In this document: in pieces, positions 8,349 through 18,047 of the stretch
Layout: every line of letters begins with the position of its first letter
Position numbering within the stretch: position 1 is the first letter of the stretch
Source: SCBR16-9 sp964537975
GTDB taxonomy: Bacteria; Hydrogenedentota; Hydrogenedentia; Hydrogenedentales; SCBR16-9
NCBI GenBank assembly: GCA_964537975.1
Contig: CAZIDP010000001.1
Coordinates: forward strand, 186,001-250,000
Reading direction: 5' to 3'
DNA length: 64,000 bases
Notes under the pieces: generated by a model
Database searches by the model: none
What the model saw: only the letters and a program-made list of their open reading frames with translations
What the model was told of the DNA's origin: nothing
Program-made: the position numbers and the translations under genes

Positions 8349-9575
8349 CTATTTTATACCGTCTGGAAGCGTACCATCTCCTGTCAATTCACCTTCCAGC
8401 ATCCAGGAGAGATTGAATCGGGCAACATGGCAGCCTTGTTCGCTTTCATACTGAAGGAATATCCAGCCTTCTGAAGCGGTGTTGTCGCGACCGGCCGACA
8501 GGGATGAATAAGCAAAATAGCCTTCCTCTAACAGGCGCATGACCGGCTAGGTTTGTCCAGCATCAAAACTGGCCCAGACTGTACCACGTTCCCGTCTGGT
8601 ATCGCTGACGATATTGCTGAATATCAGTATGTCATGGCCATCAATTGGAAGCCGAACCAATCCATGCATAAGGCCATAGCGTGTATTGGTATTTCCATCT
8701 GGTAAAGCTGGGCTGACTTTCAGGTCCCGCCACGTTTCCCCACCATCATGACTCCAGGCGAGATGCTTCATGAAGGTATTCAAGCCGTCGGTACCCAGGT
8801 GGCGACGCGCGATAAAAAGTATCTGTCCATCAGAAAGCTCCGCAATCGCTGCTTCATTGGTACCAAATGCCGGGAATGGCGTGCTGGTGTCCCAGGTCAT
8901 TCCCCCATCATCACTGTAGATCGCGTTACAAAAGGCATCGGCGGAACCTCCAGAAATAATGCCCCCCATGTAATTGCTGGCTGACCGTATCAGGCGGCCA
9001 CGATGCGCACCAAATCGTAATGTAATGCCATGTTCATCCATATGCATAGACGGTATGATACCACCAGGTTTTCGATGAAGCGGATGGATCAAAGTATCTA
9101 CATCTGCAGCCCAGGATATACCATTGTCCTGGCTACGGTAGACCAGCGGTGGAGGTGAAGGCGGATGGTGTTCTTCGGTAAACACAAGAATGTCTCCGGT
9201 GACCTCATCGACTATAACGCCACCACCATGAAAACCTGGGGTTGCGATAAGTACTTCCGGCTCCCAATGCTCGCCACCATCGGTACTTCGACGAACCTTG
9301 TAACCGTTATCGTCCCACCAGGTCGCAATGACAGTACCATCCAGAGCAACAACAATATTTGGAAATCGACCGCCATTAAAGAGCGGTTGGATTTCCAGTT
9401 TTGCCTCACCCAAAAATGCTTCCAGGTGCCCCTCTTGCGGTGGTTTCCAAGAAGCACGTTCGTTGTTAGTTGTTGAATTCATGGCCGAATTTTCGATGCT
9501 ATCTGCCTTTAAGTTTTCAGAAACACCCAAGGAAGCCAATAGTATCATGCAAAAAAACATAGTTTTGTACGTCAT
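8349..9575 (-). pseudogene. Exo-alpha-sialidase (BNR/Asp-box) gene interrupted by in-frame TAG
   Basis: From ATG 9575 the product opens with a signal peptide (MTYKTMFFCMILLASLG) and runs through Asp-box repeats RRSTDGGEHW, RSQDNGISW, YSDDGGMTW and WSHDGGETW. It reaches a stop at 8547-8549 after SFDAGQT. The frame continues directly with PVMRLLEEGYFAYSSLSAGR to a second stop at 8349-8351. The interrupted motif is the fifth Asp box, where Trp is expected, so TGG has become TAG. Intact, it would be a secreted beta-propeller sialidase of about 409 residues that removes terminal sialic acids. Truncated, it would lack the last propeller strands. It could be a true pseudogene, a sequencing error or a recoded codon. 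CAGGT before the ATG is the probable ribosome-binding site. Confidence 0.85.
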
Positions 9576-9719
9576 TGTTAATACCTGCAGTTTCAAAAAT
9601 TGCAATCCTAAAGTAAGCAATCATTTAATAGTAAACGATAAGTAATGATTATATAAAAAATTTCGGGTAATCGTTGAAACTCACAGGCTTTTGGTATTAT
9701 CTAATCACTATCAATACAT

Positions 9720-10370
9720 TTATATCAATGAAAGAATAGTATTTCTGAAATAACAGAAGCTTGGCGACTTGTTGATATGAATATCCATGTGCAGAGTTAT
9801 GGTCTCTGCCCAGACAGACTTTTCAGCACCGACAGCTTGCCAACCTTTGCTGGTGAGAACGCTTGAGCCACCGGGATATATAGCTTCTGCAAGCAGCTCC
9901 CATGTGCCACAAATTGAATCATACTTATATCTTTTCAACACTTCAGTTTTTGCTTTTGGGTACGCACACTTTATTGCTTTGGTATCACCTAAATACCAAG
10001 CTTCACCTTCCTCAATAGTTATGCAAAATCGTGTCAGCGGTGCAGGATCACAAGCATCAAGCACAGAATATAATTCATCTCGAAAAGATTTTAAGCACCG
10101 GTTGTCAAGATCGCAAACCACGATTATAGCTGGCCGAGAATCACTTGGGTAATTTAAATAGGTTTTCCCATAACCACGCAATAATCTTGGAAGCTGGTCT
10201 AAAAGAAATCGTCTTGTCGGATCTGAAGTAACTTTCAGGTTTTTTGGTATACGGCCTATACCTTTATAAGAAACAATTTTGAAAGTATGTTTCGCACCAA
10301 TAATCTTTTTAAGAAGAATTTCTAGTGCTTTTTTCCCTGATATGTCTTCTGTCAAAACTTCAAAGTGCAT
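9720..10370 (-). CDS. TOPRIM-like DUF4276-type protein paired with ATPase
   Basis: The 216-residue product starts with a TOPRIM-like opening (FEVLTEDISGKKALE; E8 and D9). It then has an acidic pair after a hydrophobic strand (IIVVCDLDNR) and the segment IEEGEAWYLGD, which resembles the EaW-lgD signature of DUF4276 proteins. In TOPRIM enzymes these Glu and Asp residues bind divalent metal for nucleic-acid cleavage. Its start lies inside the 3' end of the upstream ATPase gene (11 bp overlap), so the two are almost certainly co-translated. The layout is like RloA/RloB, AbiL and PARIS (AriA/AriB) defence pairs, but the assignment as anti-phage nuclease is inference. The family call comes from motif recall, not a search. 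Confidence 0.7.
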   Translation of the reverse strand: MHFEVLTEDISGKKALEILLKKIIGAKHTFKIVSYKGIGRIPKNLKVTSDPTRRFLLDQLPRLLRGYGKTYLNYPSDSRPAIIVVCDLDNRCLKSFRDELYSVLDACDPAPLTRFCITIEEGEAWYLGDTKAIKCAYPKAKTEVLKRYKYDSICGTWELLAEAIYPGGSSVLTSKGWQAVGAEKSVWAETITLHMDIHINKSPSFCYFRNTILSLI

Positions 10371-11661
10371 CTGGCAGGCTCACGTCAAAATAATCGCTGT
10401 ACCAGAGTCCCCCCAGTGGTAGGCCTTCAGCGACCATGTTTTTTACAATTTCATTGTCACTGGCACGATGAACCGTTGAATATCCATCGGGTCCCTTTTC
10501 CAGAGTCCAGACTTCATCCGGCTCTAACGCGTCAACCAAATAGGGCTGGTGTGTGGTCACAAATACTTGCGATTCACCTTTTCTGCCCGTAGCATGTTGT
10601 CGGAATTCACGAGCCAAGGTACCCAGCAGCTTATGATATAACCCATTTTCTGGTTCTTCAATACAAAGAAATGGTGGCGGGTTTGGGTCTTCAAGTAACA
10701 GAAGATATGCAAAAATTTTTAACGTGCCGTCTGACATTTGCTGGGCATAAAACGGGTCTCCGTAGCCCTTATCATTAAATCTTAATAACAATCGTCCGTC
10801 GTTAGTTCTTTCTGTATCAATTTTGGTAATACCAGGAATTTTTGTAGCAATACGATTTAATATATTTTGAAAACGCTTTTTATGTTCACGTTCCAGATAT
10901 TGAACAACATTTCCAAGATTGTCGCCACGTATATTAAGATGTTTTTGTGGTCCAGCAAGGGGGATGCTTCGTGCAGCATCCGGAGTGATATAACTAAGGT
11001 ACCACCCTTCTATAAAACGTCGAAAAGCAGAAATGCGGGGATGTTGTTTCAGTGAGCCGAGCGTAGCAATGCCCAGCTTACGTTTATCATCCAATTCTAC
11101 CGATTCAATGTCTCGTGATTCTTCACGTTGATTATTTATATAATTTATATCACTAAACAAGTCATACGTTTCATTCTCTTCGTCGACTTGTAAGCCTTCC
11201 TTGTCTCCACTCCAAACAACCCCTTTGCCATCATTGAGTATAAAAAAAGAAAAAGGCCACCCTTTCTTTTGACCTCTTCGCCGCTGCCTGAGACGCTCTT
11301 TGATTACATATGGCCTATCGAAGTTATCCTGTTCGATTACCAACTCATAAGTGATTGGACGTGCATTACCTTCTTCTTTATAATAAATTTCAAAAGCAAT
11401 AGGGCCTGTTTCGCCTTGCGTCCGAATTTTCTCAAATCCGCCGCGACCACGCGCATCGCATGCTTCCTCAACACCAGACTTCAAACAATCTGAAAGAAAT
11501 CCGAATGCATCGAAGAGGGTGCTTTTCCCCGTACCATTTTTACCAATCACTACTGTCAGCGGTGTCAGCGGAGCATTTTCTTGTCGATTCCAAAGGCGTC
11601 CGAAGGTGATGTCTTTCAAGACACCGAAATTTATTACACGGAAGCCTTCCAATTTGGCCAT
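10360..11661 (-). CDS. SMC/OLD-like AAA_21 ATPase, partner of TOPRIM protein
   Basis: The start is set at MAKLEGFRVINFGVLKDI (11661), with GAGG 9 nt upstream, giving 433 residues; the frame stays open to 11700. Walker A is VIGKNGTGKST near residue 35. A signature-like stretch QMSDGTLKIFAYLL precedes Walker B LCIEEPENGLYH, and the His-switch segment FVTTHQPYLVDAL follows. This is the ABC-type ATPase fold used by RecF/OLD and by several two-component defence systems. The 3' end overlaps the TOPRIM gene. The start codon lies only 45 bp from a scaffold gap, so its promoter, and any gene upstream in the unit, may be missing from the assembly. Confidence 0.85.
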   Translation of the reverse strand: MAKLEGFRVINFGVLKDITFGRLWNRQENAPLTPLTVVIGKNGTGKSTLFDAFGFLSDCLKSGVEEACDARGRGGFEKIRTQGETGPIAFEIYYKEEGNARPITYELVIEQDNFDRPYVIKERLRQRRRGQKKGWPFSFFILNDGKGVVWSGDKEGLQVDEENETYDLFSDINYINNQREESRDIESVELDDKRKLGIATLGSLKQHPRISAFRRFIEGWYLSYITPDAARSIPLAGPQKHLNIRGDNLGNVVQYLEREHKKRFQNILNRIATKIPGITKIDTERTNDGRLLLRFNDKGYGDPFYAQQMSDGTLKIFAYLLLLEDPNPPPFLCIEEPENGLYHKLLGTLAREFRQHATGRKGESQVFVTTHQPYLVDALEPDEVWTLEKGPDGYSTVHRASDNEIVKNMVAEGLPLGGLWYSDYFDVSLPDAL

Positions 11662-11706
11662 ATAATTTACCTCAACGAAAATTGCTAAAGACATTGACAA
11701 TTGGTA

Positions 11707-11716
11707 NNNNNNNNNN
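11707..11716. other. Assembly gap (10 N)
   Basis: Ten unknown bases. A round number like this is commonly a placeholder for a gap of unknown length, so the distance and even the adjacency between the ATPase gene and the CotH protein gene are not certain. Confidence 0.98.
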
Positions 11717-12030
11717 GTATGGTTTAATTATGAATACAAATATACATCATAATGCAATCAGAACAAATGTGACAAGTTGGCATGAAATGAATTGAATTTT
11801 ACTTAGAAAACATTCAAGGAAACAGCTTTTCAGAAGTGCTTCTTTACAGATAGTTGTTTGGACAACATTACCAAATGATTACCCAGAAGCTTGTTAATGT
11901 TTCTCATGATTTATCTACGGAAAGATATATACCTGGCGAGTGTTACTGGTAGTCGGAGCAAGTATTCCAGCTAACAAACGCTGACTTTTAAATATTTATA
12001 CCACAAATATAAAACATTTAAGTATCCAAT
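11717..12030. other. Gene-free stretch between gap and CotH/dockerin gene
   Basis: About 310 bp of AT-rich sequence with no ORF that looks real. An AT-rich imperfect inverted repeat (about 11990-12025) just past the stop of the large gene may act in termination, but it has no clear T-tract. Confidence 0.4.
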
Positions 12031-15000
12031 TTACTCCAGCAGGCAGATTCCGTCTTCGCTTTCAAGTCCGAGTGTTTCACAAAGCACATAACCACGGGCA
12101 TTGTACAACTGTACGATGCGCATCAGCTCAGGAAGCTCAATACGCCAATTCTGAGGTGCGTAGTCACTGGAGTGAGGAGCGCATTCTCTGTTGCCAGCAC
12201 CAGTCGCATATCCATCACCTGTTATCAGTGTGGATGGCGCGCAGTGATATTCACCCGCGTTGTAGAGCTGAACCACTCTTAACAGATCGCCCAGTGAAAT
12301 GACTCCATCACCATTAAGATCGGCGGTATGGCCGACAGTACCTACCTGTATATTGTCGAGACGCAATTCGGCACGTGGACCACTGTTCACGGAAACGTGG
12401 TAATAACGCCAGAGTAATTGCACATAAGGCTGGTCTTCACAGTCTTCTGGTAACAGCATGGGGCCGAAAACTTCTTCATGATCCGGCATGTCGTTCCGAA
12501 CATATTCTATGGGATTCCCCAACGCATCCAGCACATCTTCAAACGGGTCATGCAGTCCGACACGGTATTGCAGGCGAATGGCATAAACGCGGTCATTGGG
12601 CAAGACTGTTCCTGCCAGCCATTGCAATGGAATATCGGTCTTGCCCCGGGTATCCAGTGCCAATAACGCACCACCAAGATCACGCTCTCTACCGGTGTTA
12701 ATAAATGAAATGCCATTTTCATTCAGTCCATTGATACGCGTTCTGCGTGTGTTGTTATAGGGGAATCCGATGGTGCCCGCGTCGTCGTTGTGATACTCCT
12801 CATCGGGTATGGTGTATGGATGCAATAAGGGTGTACTCAACACGGAGTCGCCCCCCTGATGCTGCAGGAACATCATATGACGTGGGAATGTTTCCTCCGG
12901 TGCATCTGCGCTCCAGGTATTAAAAACAAACCCACGTTGTTGCAATGGTGCAGGTGCGGGATAAATCAGTACACGCGCTCGCAACATGGCAGGTGGATGC
13001 AGCCCATCGTTTACGGTGATGTTTATCCAGGTTACCCCGAGCAATTCCGGGTAAAAATAGATATTCCCAGTTGCAATTACAGCATCCAGACGCAGGGTAT
13101 CTTCAATAGAGAATGCATAGACCGGAGATGTACCCTCCTGTGCATCTATTATATCCTGCAGCGGCATGTAAAAAGGTTCTGCACTTTCATATAGGGGAAG
13201 TAAGCCACTTTCCAACATCAATACTGGGGGTATATCAACTCCTTCAATGGGGTATCCTTCCAACGTGATATTGTCAAATCGATTGTTACCTGCCGCGCCG
13301 CCATTCTCCTCTGAAAACGTGATACGTACTGTAAAATCTGGATTATTGTTTACCCCTTCGACATCTGTAAAATCGATACGATGTGTAACTGGCGTATTGT
13401 CCAGCACAGTGATTTCTGTGAACGGGGTGAATTCGCCTCCATCCAGACTGTATGCAATCTGCTGCGTTCCGGCACCTTGCCCTGAACGTCTGGTCTCATA
13501 TTGCAGGGCTATGTGCGAGTGGCCTGTGGTCGGCAATGACAATATTACCGTGGCATTCAACGGATTGTTGACGCGCAGATGATGACCAGTTTCATCTTGC
13601 ATGCGTATATTTTCACCATAGAAATCACTGCCAAGATTATATTCAACTTCAACATCAGTACCGGCAAGGATATCAAGATGACCCGCTCCTTGTGAAAATG
13701 CCGGAACAAGTTGCGCATCCGGCGCATTGAAATGCCAGTAATGCAGCAAATGCAGTGGTGGTGCTTCCACAAAATGCGCGATCAGGCTGACATTGCTGGT
13801 GAGCGGAACTGTAGTTCGTGCTGGTGTCCCATTTGGAAGCCCTTCCCAATGACTGAATAAATACCCGGGCTTCGCTATAGCCTCCACTTCTATCGGGACT
13901 CCCTGAAAGTAAGTACCGGTCCAAGGATATGCAGTTTCAGATACCCCCGCTGTGGCCTGGTTAATGTCTACCGTATTCAGGCGAATGTAGCCATGATCAC
14001 TGTTTGATATGTCAAGCTGAACCTGAGCCTGACCTGCCAGCCCAAAATGGGTTTGAATTTGTTGTCGCACATAACCAGGTCTCAGGTCTGCGAATTGTAA
14101 CCAGTCGTTATAGGTATTCGAAGGGCCAGCATCACGATGGTAACTGTTGCTGAAGTCGGCATTGTCACCTGCAATTTTGTTGTACTCCTGTGTCGCGATA
14201 GCTTTAACCCGGTCCGGATGAAACGAAGTGTTGATGTGATCGGCAAAACGATTCAGGAATCGATTGTAAAACGCTTCATTTTGCAGGAGCGTCCGCAAAA
14301 AGAGCGTGGCCTCTGCGGAACCATGGGTCCAGCCATTACCACCGCCTGTGGGATGTATGGCATTAATCATGAGATCAAAATCGAAGTCTGCAAATACATT
14401 ACCGGGAATACCAGCCCGAGGCGAAGCGTCGAAATCCCAGGCGTGGGCACGCCAGCGACCATCCTGATATGGCTTGTCAGAAGTTTCACGTACCCGCCAC
14501 ATCCGAAAATGTTTTTGTCCCTGCCAATCCCAGTTATTCAGGTAAATGAAAACAATCTGCAGGTCAATATAACTGTCAATGTCCAGCATAGTTTGAAGTT
14601 GTGCATAATTTTCCGATAAGCGCATATCATTGTTTACGACGAAGTACCACATGTCGTTGTACAACGGCAAGTCTTCTGGAACACCTTCATCAAGTCTTCC
14701 GGCATTAACGGGTGTGTTGGGGCCACTTAAGATAACCACATTATCCGGGTCAACACCATAATTGTATTGAAGGTGATATCGATCAAATCGATCTCGTATG
14801 TGCGACATGCCCATGTACTCACCGTTGAAAAAGCGAATGACCGGGCGACTACGCATCATCTCGACTTTGGTTGATTCCATAAGCAGGTGTGCTGGTACAT
14901 CCCTTAAATGGTTCTGAGCGTGACCACCTGTTCTCAGATTCACCCGGGAAAACTTGCTCAGTGGCGTATTGTCATGTTTTGTTGTTGCCCCATCAAAGAA

Positions 15001-16923
15001 GGGAAACTCCATGACATCCGTGTCATCATATGCGTTTCGTGCGTAAAGTCGAAGTGATTTCGGAGTGCGGATTCGGCTGGAGCCCCCGTGAATCCGCAGA
15101 CCAAGGTTCTGGCTGAACAGGAGTTCTCCCGTTCCTTGGGCAAACAACTCAACATGTACTGGTCGTTCCCAAGCCTGGCCACGGCCATAATAGTTACCAT
15201 TCAACCACCAGTCCGTAGAATTGTTCGGGTTGGCAGTACGCCAGTCATCAAATCGTTTTCCGGCAACATAAATGCCCTCTTCATAACCAAACAAATTCTT
15301 TTCATCGGTAACAATAGAAATGATGTCCTGCCCAAAACGATTTTGAATATCAGGATGTACAAAGTAGGTATGTGTTACCACCTTGGAAGGCAGGTATCCT
15401 GGTTGAACAGCCCTGGCTCGTATGGAAGTGCCCTTAAACACCGGTCCTGAAGGCAGTTGTGGTTGGCTGGTCCAGCGCGCATTGATGGCAGATAGTTGAT
15501 TCGATTCTTGCGTGCGATCCTGAATTTGAACAGGTTCAACGTATTCATAGGTTTGGTAGGGACGATACAGCATTGGGCCAAATGGTGTGCCAGGATTTTC
15601 CGGATAGCTGTTTTTGTAAGCATAGGTTGTCGCTGGTTGTTCAGTTTGAATGAAGTGTACCCCTTCGGGGATATCCACTTCTGTAAACACTTCTCTGACC
15701 TGCACATGATCATACAAAATCGTGACATCACCGCCTGGTGCAAAAGATGAATGGAATGTCAGTTCAGGCGTACCAACGACTGCACTGTCATATTTTACCC
15801 AGTACGCACGATGTTCATAGACTCCTTGAATGTTGTAACGAGTGATCGGATGTAATTCCAAATCCCCAAAGGTCACCCACATATCCATCCCGGCGTATCC
15901 CGGGCGTGTTCCAAAATAAAAGGATACTTCATATACTTTTCCATCTTCCAGACCACCAATTGTCTGTGAAGCAGTTTTCAAGTCATTACCTTGCTGGAAT
16001 AACATCTGGTTAGCATCCGGGATAGGTCTTCCCTGACCATGAAATGGATTCCGTTGGTCACTTACATTTGATCCACCAAGATTGTTGTTCAATCCATAAC
16101 TACCTGTAAAATTCCAGCCTGGAACTGCCAGTGGCGGGTCTTCCTGATTAAAATAACCAGGCCATACCACCGACTGTGCCAATGGCTCCTCAAAGCTGCC
16201 GTTAATGACAAGATTCTCCCCATATTCAATTTCTTCTATCTCATTAATAAGATTTTGATCGGGTTCAGAACCGTCAAGGGTATAATAAACAAAAGCGTCA
16301 TTGTTTGATGATGTGATTTCCAATGCGATGCTTTCATTATAAAACCCACCGTGGTGTGAAAATTCCGGTGGGTCTGTGATCCCCAGGTAGGCTATGGTGT
16401 TATTCGCAGTGCCTGGCGTAGGTGTGTCAAAGAAGTAGAATTCATCCCCGCCATCTGGTTGACGGCCATACGAGATATCCCGGGGTATGGGAATGGGTGG
16501 TACTTCATCAATTCGTGTACCGTCCGGAGCGGTCAACAGAATTTCTTCACCAGAAGATGAAATACTGAAGTCGGTATGAAAATGAACTCCTGTATTTCGA
16601 TCTTTACCTGAAGCAAAAATTACCAGAAATTCACCCGGTGCCAAAGTTATATTGGGGATAGTCCAACGGAAGGGCCTGTCATAGTCATCAGACAACCCAT
16701 ACCCAGCCAGAGACCTGGGCACATCTCCAGCATTGTAAAGCTCGATCCAGTCTTCGAAGTCTCCTTCTTCATCGGGATGGTGCGAACCATTTGAGGCGAC
16801 AATCTCGTTGATAACTACTGAGGCGGTGACTTCTTGAAATGGTGCCAAGGTTAAGACGCAGAAAAATAATGTTGCAACCAAGCTGTGTTGAATCCAGGGG
16901 CGTGATGCTTCAATTAAATTCAT
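12031..16923 (-). CDS. Giant secreted LTD-CotH protein with dockerin-like C terminus
   Basis: The 1630-residue product has a signal peptide (SLVATLFFCVLTLAPF, cleavage near residue 34). Next is a lamin-tail domain (VVINEIVASNGSHHPDEEG, DWIELYNAG; about 35-110). A chitobiase-type repeat follows (VYYTLDGSEPD, about 215), then a carbohydrate-binding-like segment. The CotH domain (about 570-900) contains GLRIHGGSSR, YMGMSHIRDRFD and AHAWDFDASPRAG. Then come a FSHWEGLPNG-type repeat and two further beta domains. The C terminus has a dockerin-like module, DLNGDGVISLGDLLRVVQLY, followed by a second copy with a degraded calcium loop (IELPELMRIVQLYNARGY). CotH is an atypical protein kinase in spore coats; in such giant exoproteins its substrate is unknown. 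The module probably attaches the protein to a surface or complex (inference). Confidence 0.85.
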   Translation of the reverse strand: MNLIEASRPWIQHSLVATLFFCVLTLAPFQEVTASVVINEIVASNGSHHPDEEGDFEDWIELYNAGDVPRSLAGYGLSDDYDRPFRWTIPNITLAPGEFLVIFASGKDRNTGVHFHTDFSISSSGEEILLTAPDGTRIDEVPPIPIPRDISYGRQPDGGDEFYFFDTPTPGTANNTIAYLGITDPPEFSHHGGFYNESIALEITSSNNDAFVYYTLDGSEPDQNLINEIEEIEYGENLVINGSFEEPLAQSVVWPGYFNQEDPPLAVPGWNFTGSYGLNNNLGGSNVSDQRNPFHGQGRPIPDANQMLFQQGNDLKTASQTIGGLEDGKVYEVSFYFGTRPGYAGMDMWVTFGDLELHPITRYNIQGVYEHRAYWVKYDSAVVGTPELTFHSSFAPGGDVTILYDHVQVREVFTEVDIPEGVHFIQTEQPATTYAYKNSYPENPGTPFGPMLYRPYQTYEYVEPVQIQDRTQESNQLSAINARWTSQPQLPSGPVFKGTSIRARAVQPGYLPSKVVTHTYFVHPDIQNRFGQDIISIVTDEKNLFGYEEGIYVAGKRFDDWRTANPNNSTDWWLNGNYYGRGQAWERPVHVELFAQGTGELLFSQNLGLRIHGGSSRIRTPKSLRLYARNAYDDTDVMEFPFFDGATTKHDNTPLSKFSRVNLRTGGHAQNHLRDVPAHLLMESTKVEMMRSRPVIRFFNGEYMGMSHIRDRFDRYHLQYNYGVDPDNVVILSGPNTPVNAGRLDEGVPEDLPLYNDMWYFVVNNDMRLSENYAQLQTMLDIDSYIDLQIVFIYLNNWDWQGQKHFRMWRVRETSDKPYQDGRWRAHAWDFDASPRAGIPGNVFADFDFDLMINAIHPTGGGNGWTHGSAEATLFLRTLLQNEAFYNRFLNRFADHINTSFHPDRVKAIATQEYNKIAGDNADFSNSYHRDAGPSNTYNDWLQFADLRPGYVRQQIQTHFGLAGQAQVQLDISNSDHGYIRLNTVDINQATAGVSETAYPWTGTYFQGVPIEVEAIAKPGYLFSHWEGLPNGTPARTTVPLTSNVSLIAHFVEAPPLHLLHYWHFNAPDAQLVPAFSQGAGHLDILAGTDVEVEYNLGSDFYGENIRMQDETGHHLRVNNPLNATVILSLPTTGHSHIALQYETRRSGQGAGTQQIAYSLDGGEFTPFTEITVLDNTPVTHRIDFTDVEGVNNNPDFTVRITFSEENGGAAGNNRFDNITLEGYPIEGVDIPPVLMLESGLLPLYESAEPFYMPLQDIIDAQEGTSPVYAFSIEDTLRLDAVIATGNIYFYPELLGVTWINITVNDGLHPPAMLRARVLIYPAPAPLQQRGFVFNTWSADAPEETFPRHMMFLQHQGGDSVLSTPLLHPYTIPDEEYHNDDAGTIGFPYNNTRRTRINGLNENGISFINTGRERDLGGALLALDTRGKTDIPLQWLAGTVLPNDRVYAIRLQYRVGLHDPFEDVLDALGNPIEYVRNDMPDHEEVFGPMLLPEDCEDQPYVQLLWRYYHVSVNSGPRAELRLDNIQVGTVGHTADLNGDGVISLGDLLRVVQLYNAGEYHCAPSTLITGDGYATGAGNRECAPHSSDYAPQNWRIELPELMRIVQLYNARGYVLCETLGLESEDGICLLE

Positions 16924-17101
16924 TTATGTAGTCTACCTGTAGATGTTGCAACCCATGCAGCAGCCAGAACACCAGACCATGTATCCATAGTCACGCTGCT
17001 AAGATATGCCATGCTAACATAATCTATACAATCCTTTATTTAAGCTTGCCATAATTATAGGCCAGAGGCAAATATGATCAGTTTTTATATAAAAAACAAT
17101 A

Positions 17102-17458
17102 TTACTTAACCTTATCAGTCCTTTTCTCAAGACATTCCACACATAGGGGTGCTTCGGGCACTATTTCAAGCCCTTTGTGGCCAATTCCCTTTTTACAAAG
17201 CACACACATCCCATATTTACCTGTTTTTATCCGTTCAAAAGCCGAGGCAATTTGTAATTGCTGAAATTCAAGACGGCGGCGCAAGTGCAAAGCCATCTGT
17301 TGGTCTTGCATGGCATCATTTCGGGTCAATCGACCAATGGACGGGTTTGGCGATACTGGCTCACAAGATTCCGTCATATTCTTAATTTGCTCTTCAATTT
17401 CAACTTTTCTGAGCACAAGTAATTGTTGGTAGTGGGCTATATTCGCATCATTCAGCAT
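17102..17458 (-). CDS. TraR/DksA-family zinc-finger protein
   Basis: The start is MLNDANIAHY (17458) because AAGGAG sits 7 nt before it; the open frame extends 30 bp further. 118 residues: a helical coiled-coil part (residues 1-80), then a four-cysteine zinc finger with C85, C88, C106 and C109 (CVLCKKGIGHKGL, CVEC). DksA/TraR proteins insert the coiled coil into the RNA polymerase secondary channel and modulate transcription with ppGpp. The classical DksA coiled-coil-tip acidic DxxDxA motif is not clear, so it may be a DksA-like paralogue without the canonical function. Confidence 0.85.
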   Translation of the reverse strand: MLNDANIAHYQQLLVLRKVEIEEQIKNMTESCEPVSPNPSIGRLTRNDAMQDQQMALHLRRRLEFQQLQIASAFERIKTGKYGMCVLCKKGIGHKGLEIVPEAPLCVECLEKRTDKVK

Positions 17459-17611
17459 ACTTTTTCTCCTTTTAACACATTCAATCAATAGTTAAAATGG
17501 CACCAAAATGGATTGTATAATTTAATCGACAAATTCACCATGTATAAATATCGCTAGCTCAATCAAGAACAGCCAATGAAAATAAAAACATCAATGATTG
17601 TATTTGTCATG

Positions 17612-17617
17612 TATAAT
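17612..17617 (+). promoter_or_regulatory. Likely -10 box for the DUF2007 gene
   Basis: A perfect TATAAT lies 30 bp before the ATG at 17648. There is no convincing -35 at 16-18 bp, so this is a partial promoter call. Confidence 0.4.
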
Positions 17618-17647
17618 GTCTTATAGAATTAAGAGGAGCAAAACCTA

Positions 17648-17923
17648 ATGCCAAATTCATTAAAACGTATTGGAATGTTTTCAACGCCTACCGAAGCCGC
17701 ACTGTTTGTCAGTGTACTTGAAGCGAATGGCATTCACGCTATGTTGCGAAATGATAATATGGCCACGCTGGGATATCCTGGTTTAAAACAGGTAGGTGTG
17801 GAGTTGATAGTTCACGAGGAAGATTTTGATCGTGCTTGTGCCGTTTTGGACCAAGATGTTGAAACAGACAACCTCGAGGATGAATCCGTGGAAGATAATG
17901 GCACAGACATGTCGTATGAATAA
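17648..17923 (+). CDS. DUF2007-type small protein
   Basis: 91 residues with GAGGAG 9 nt before the ATG. The body (KRIGMFSTPTEAALFVSVLE, then YPGLKQVGVELIVHEEDFDR) has the alpha-beta pattern of DUF2007, annotated as a putative signal-transducing protein related to PII-like folds. The C-terminal 22 residues are acidic and probably disordered (DNLEDESVEDNG). No catalytic residues are known. The gene stands alone, divergent from the DksA-like gene, with a TATAAT at 17612-17617 just upstream. Confidence 0.75.
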   Translation: MPNSLKRIGMFSTPTEAALFVSVLEANGIHAMLRNDNMATLGYPGLKQVGVELIVHEEDFDRACAVLDQDVETDNLEDESVEDNGTDMSYE

Positions 17924-18047
17924 GTTGGCATGCCTGCAAAGAGGTCACATTTTTTAATGCTTTTTCTCTAGTTAATTCAAATTACTTGATTTGGAGCAAG
18001 ACAATAAATCATTGCTTAAATAAAAATGCAATGAAGAGAACCGATGC

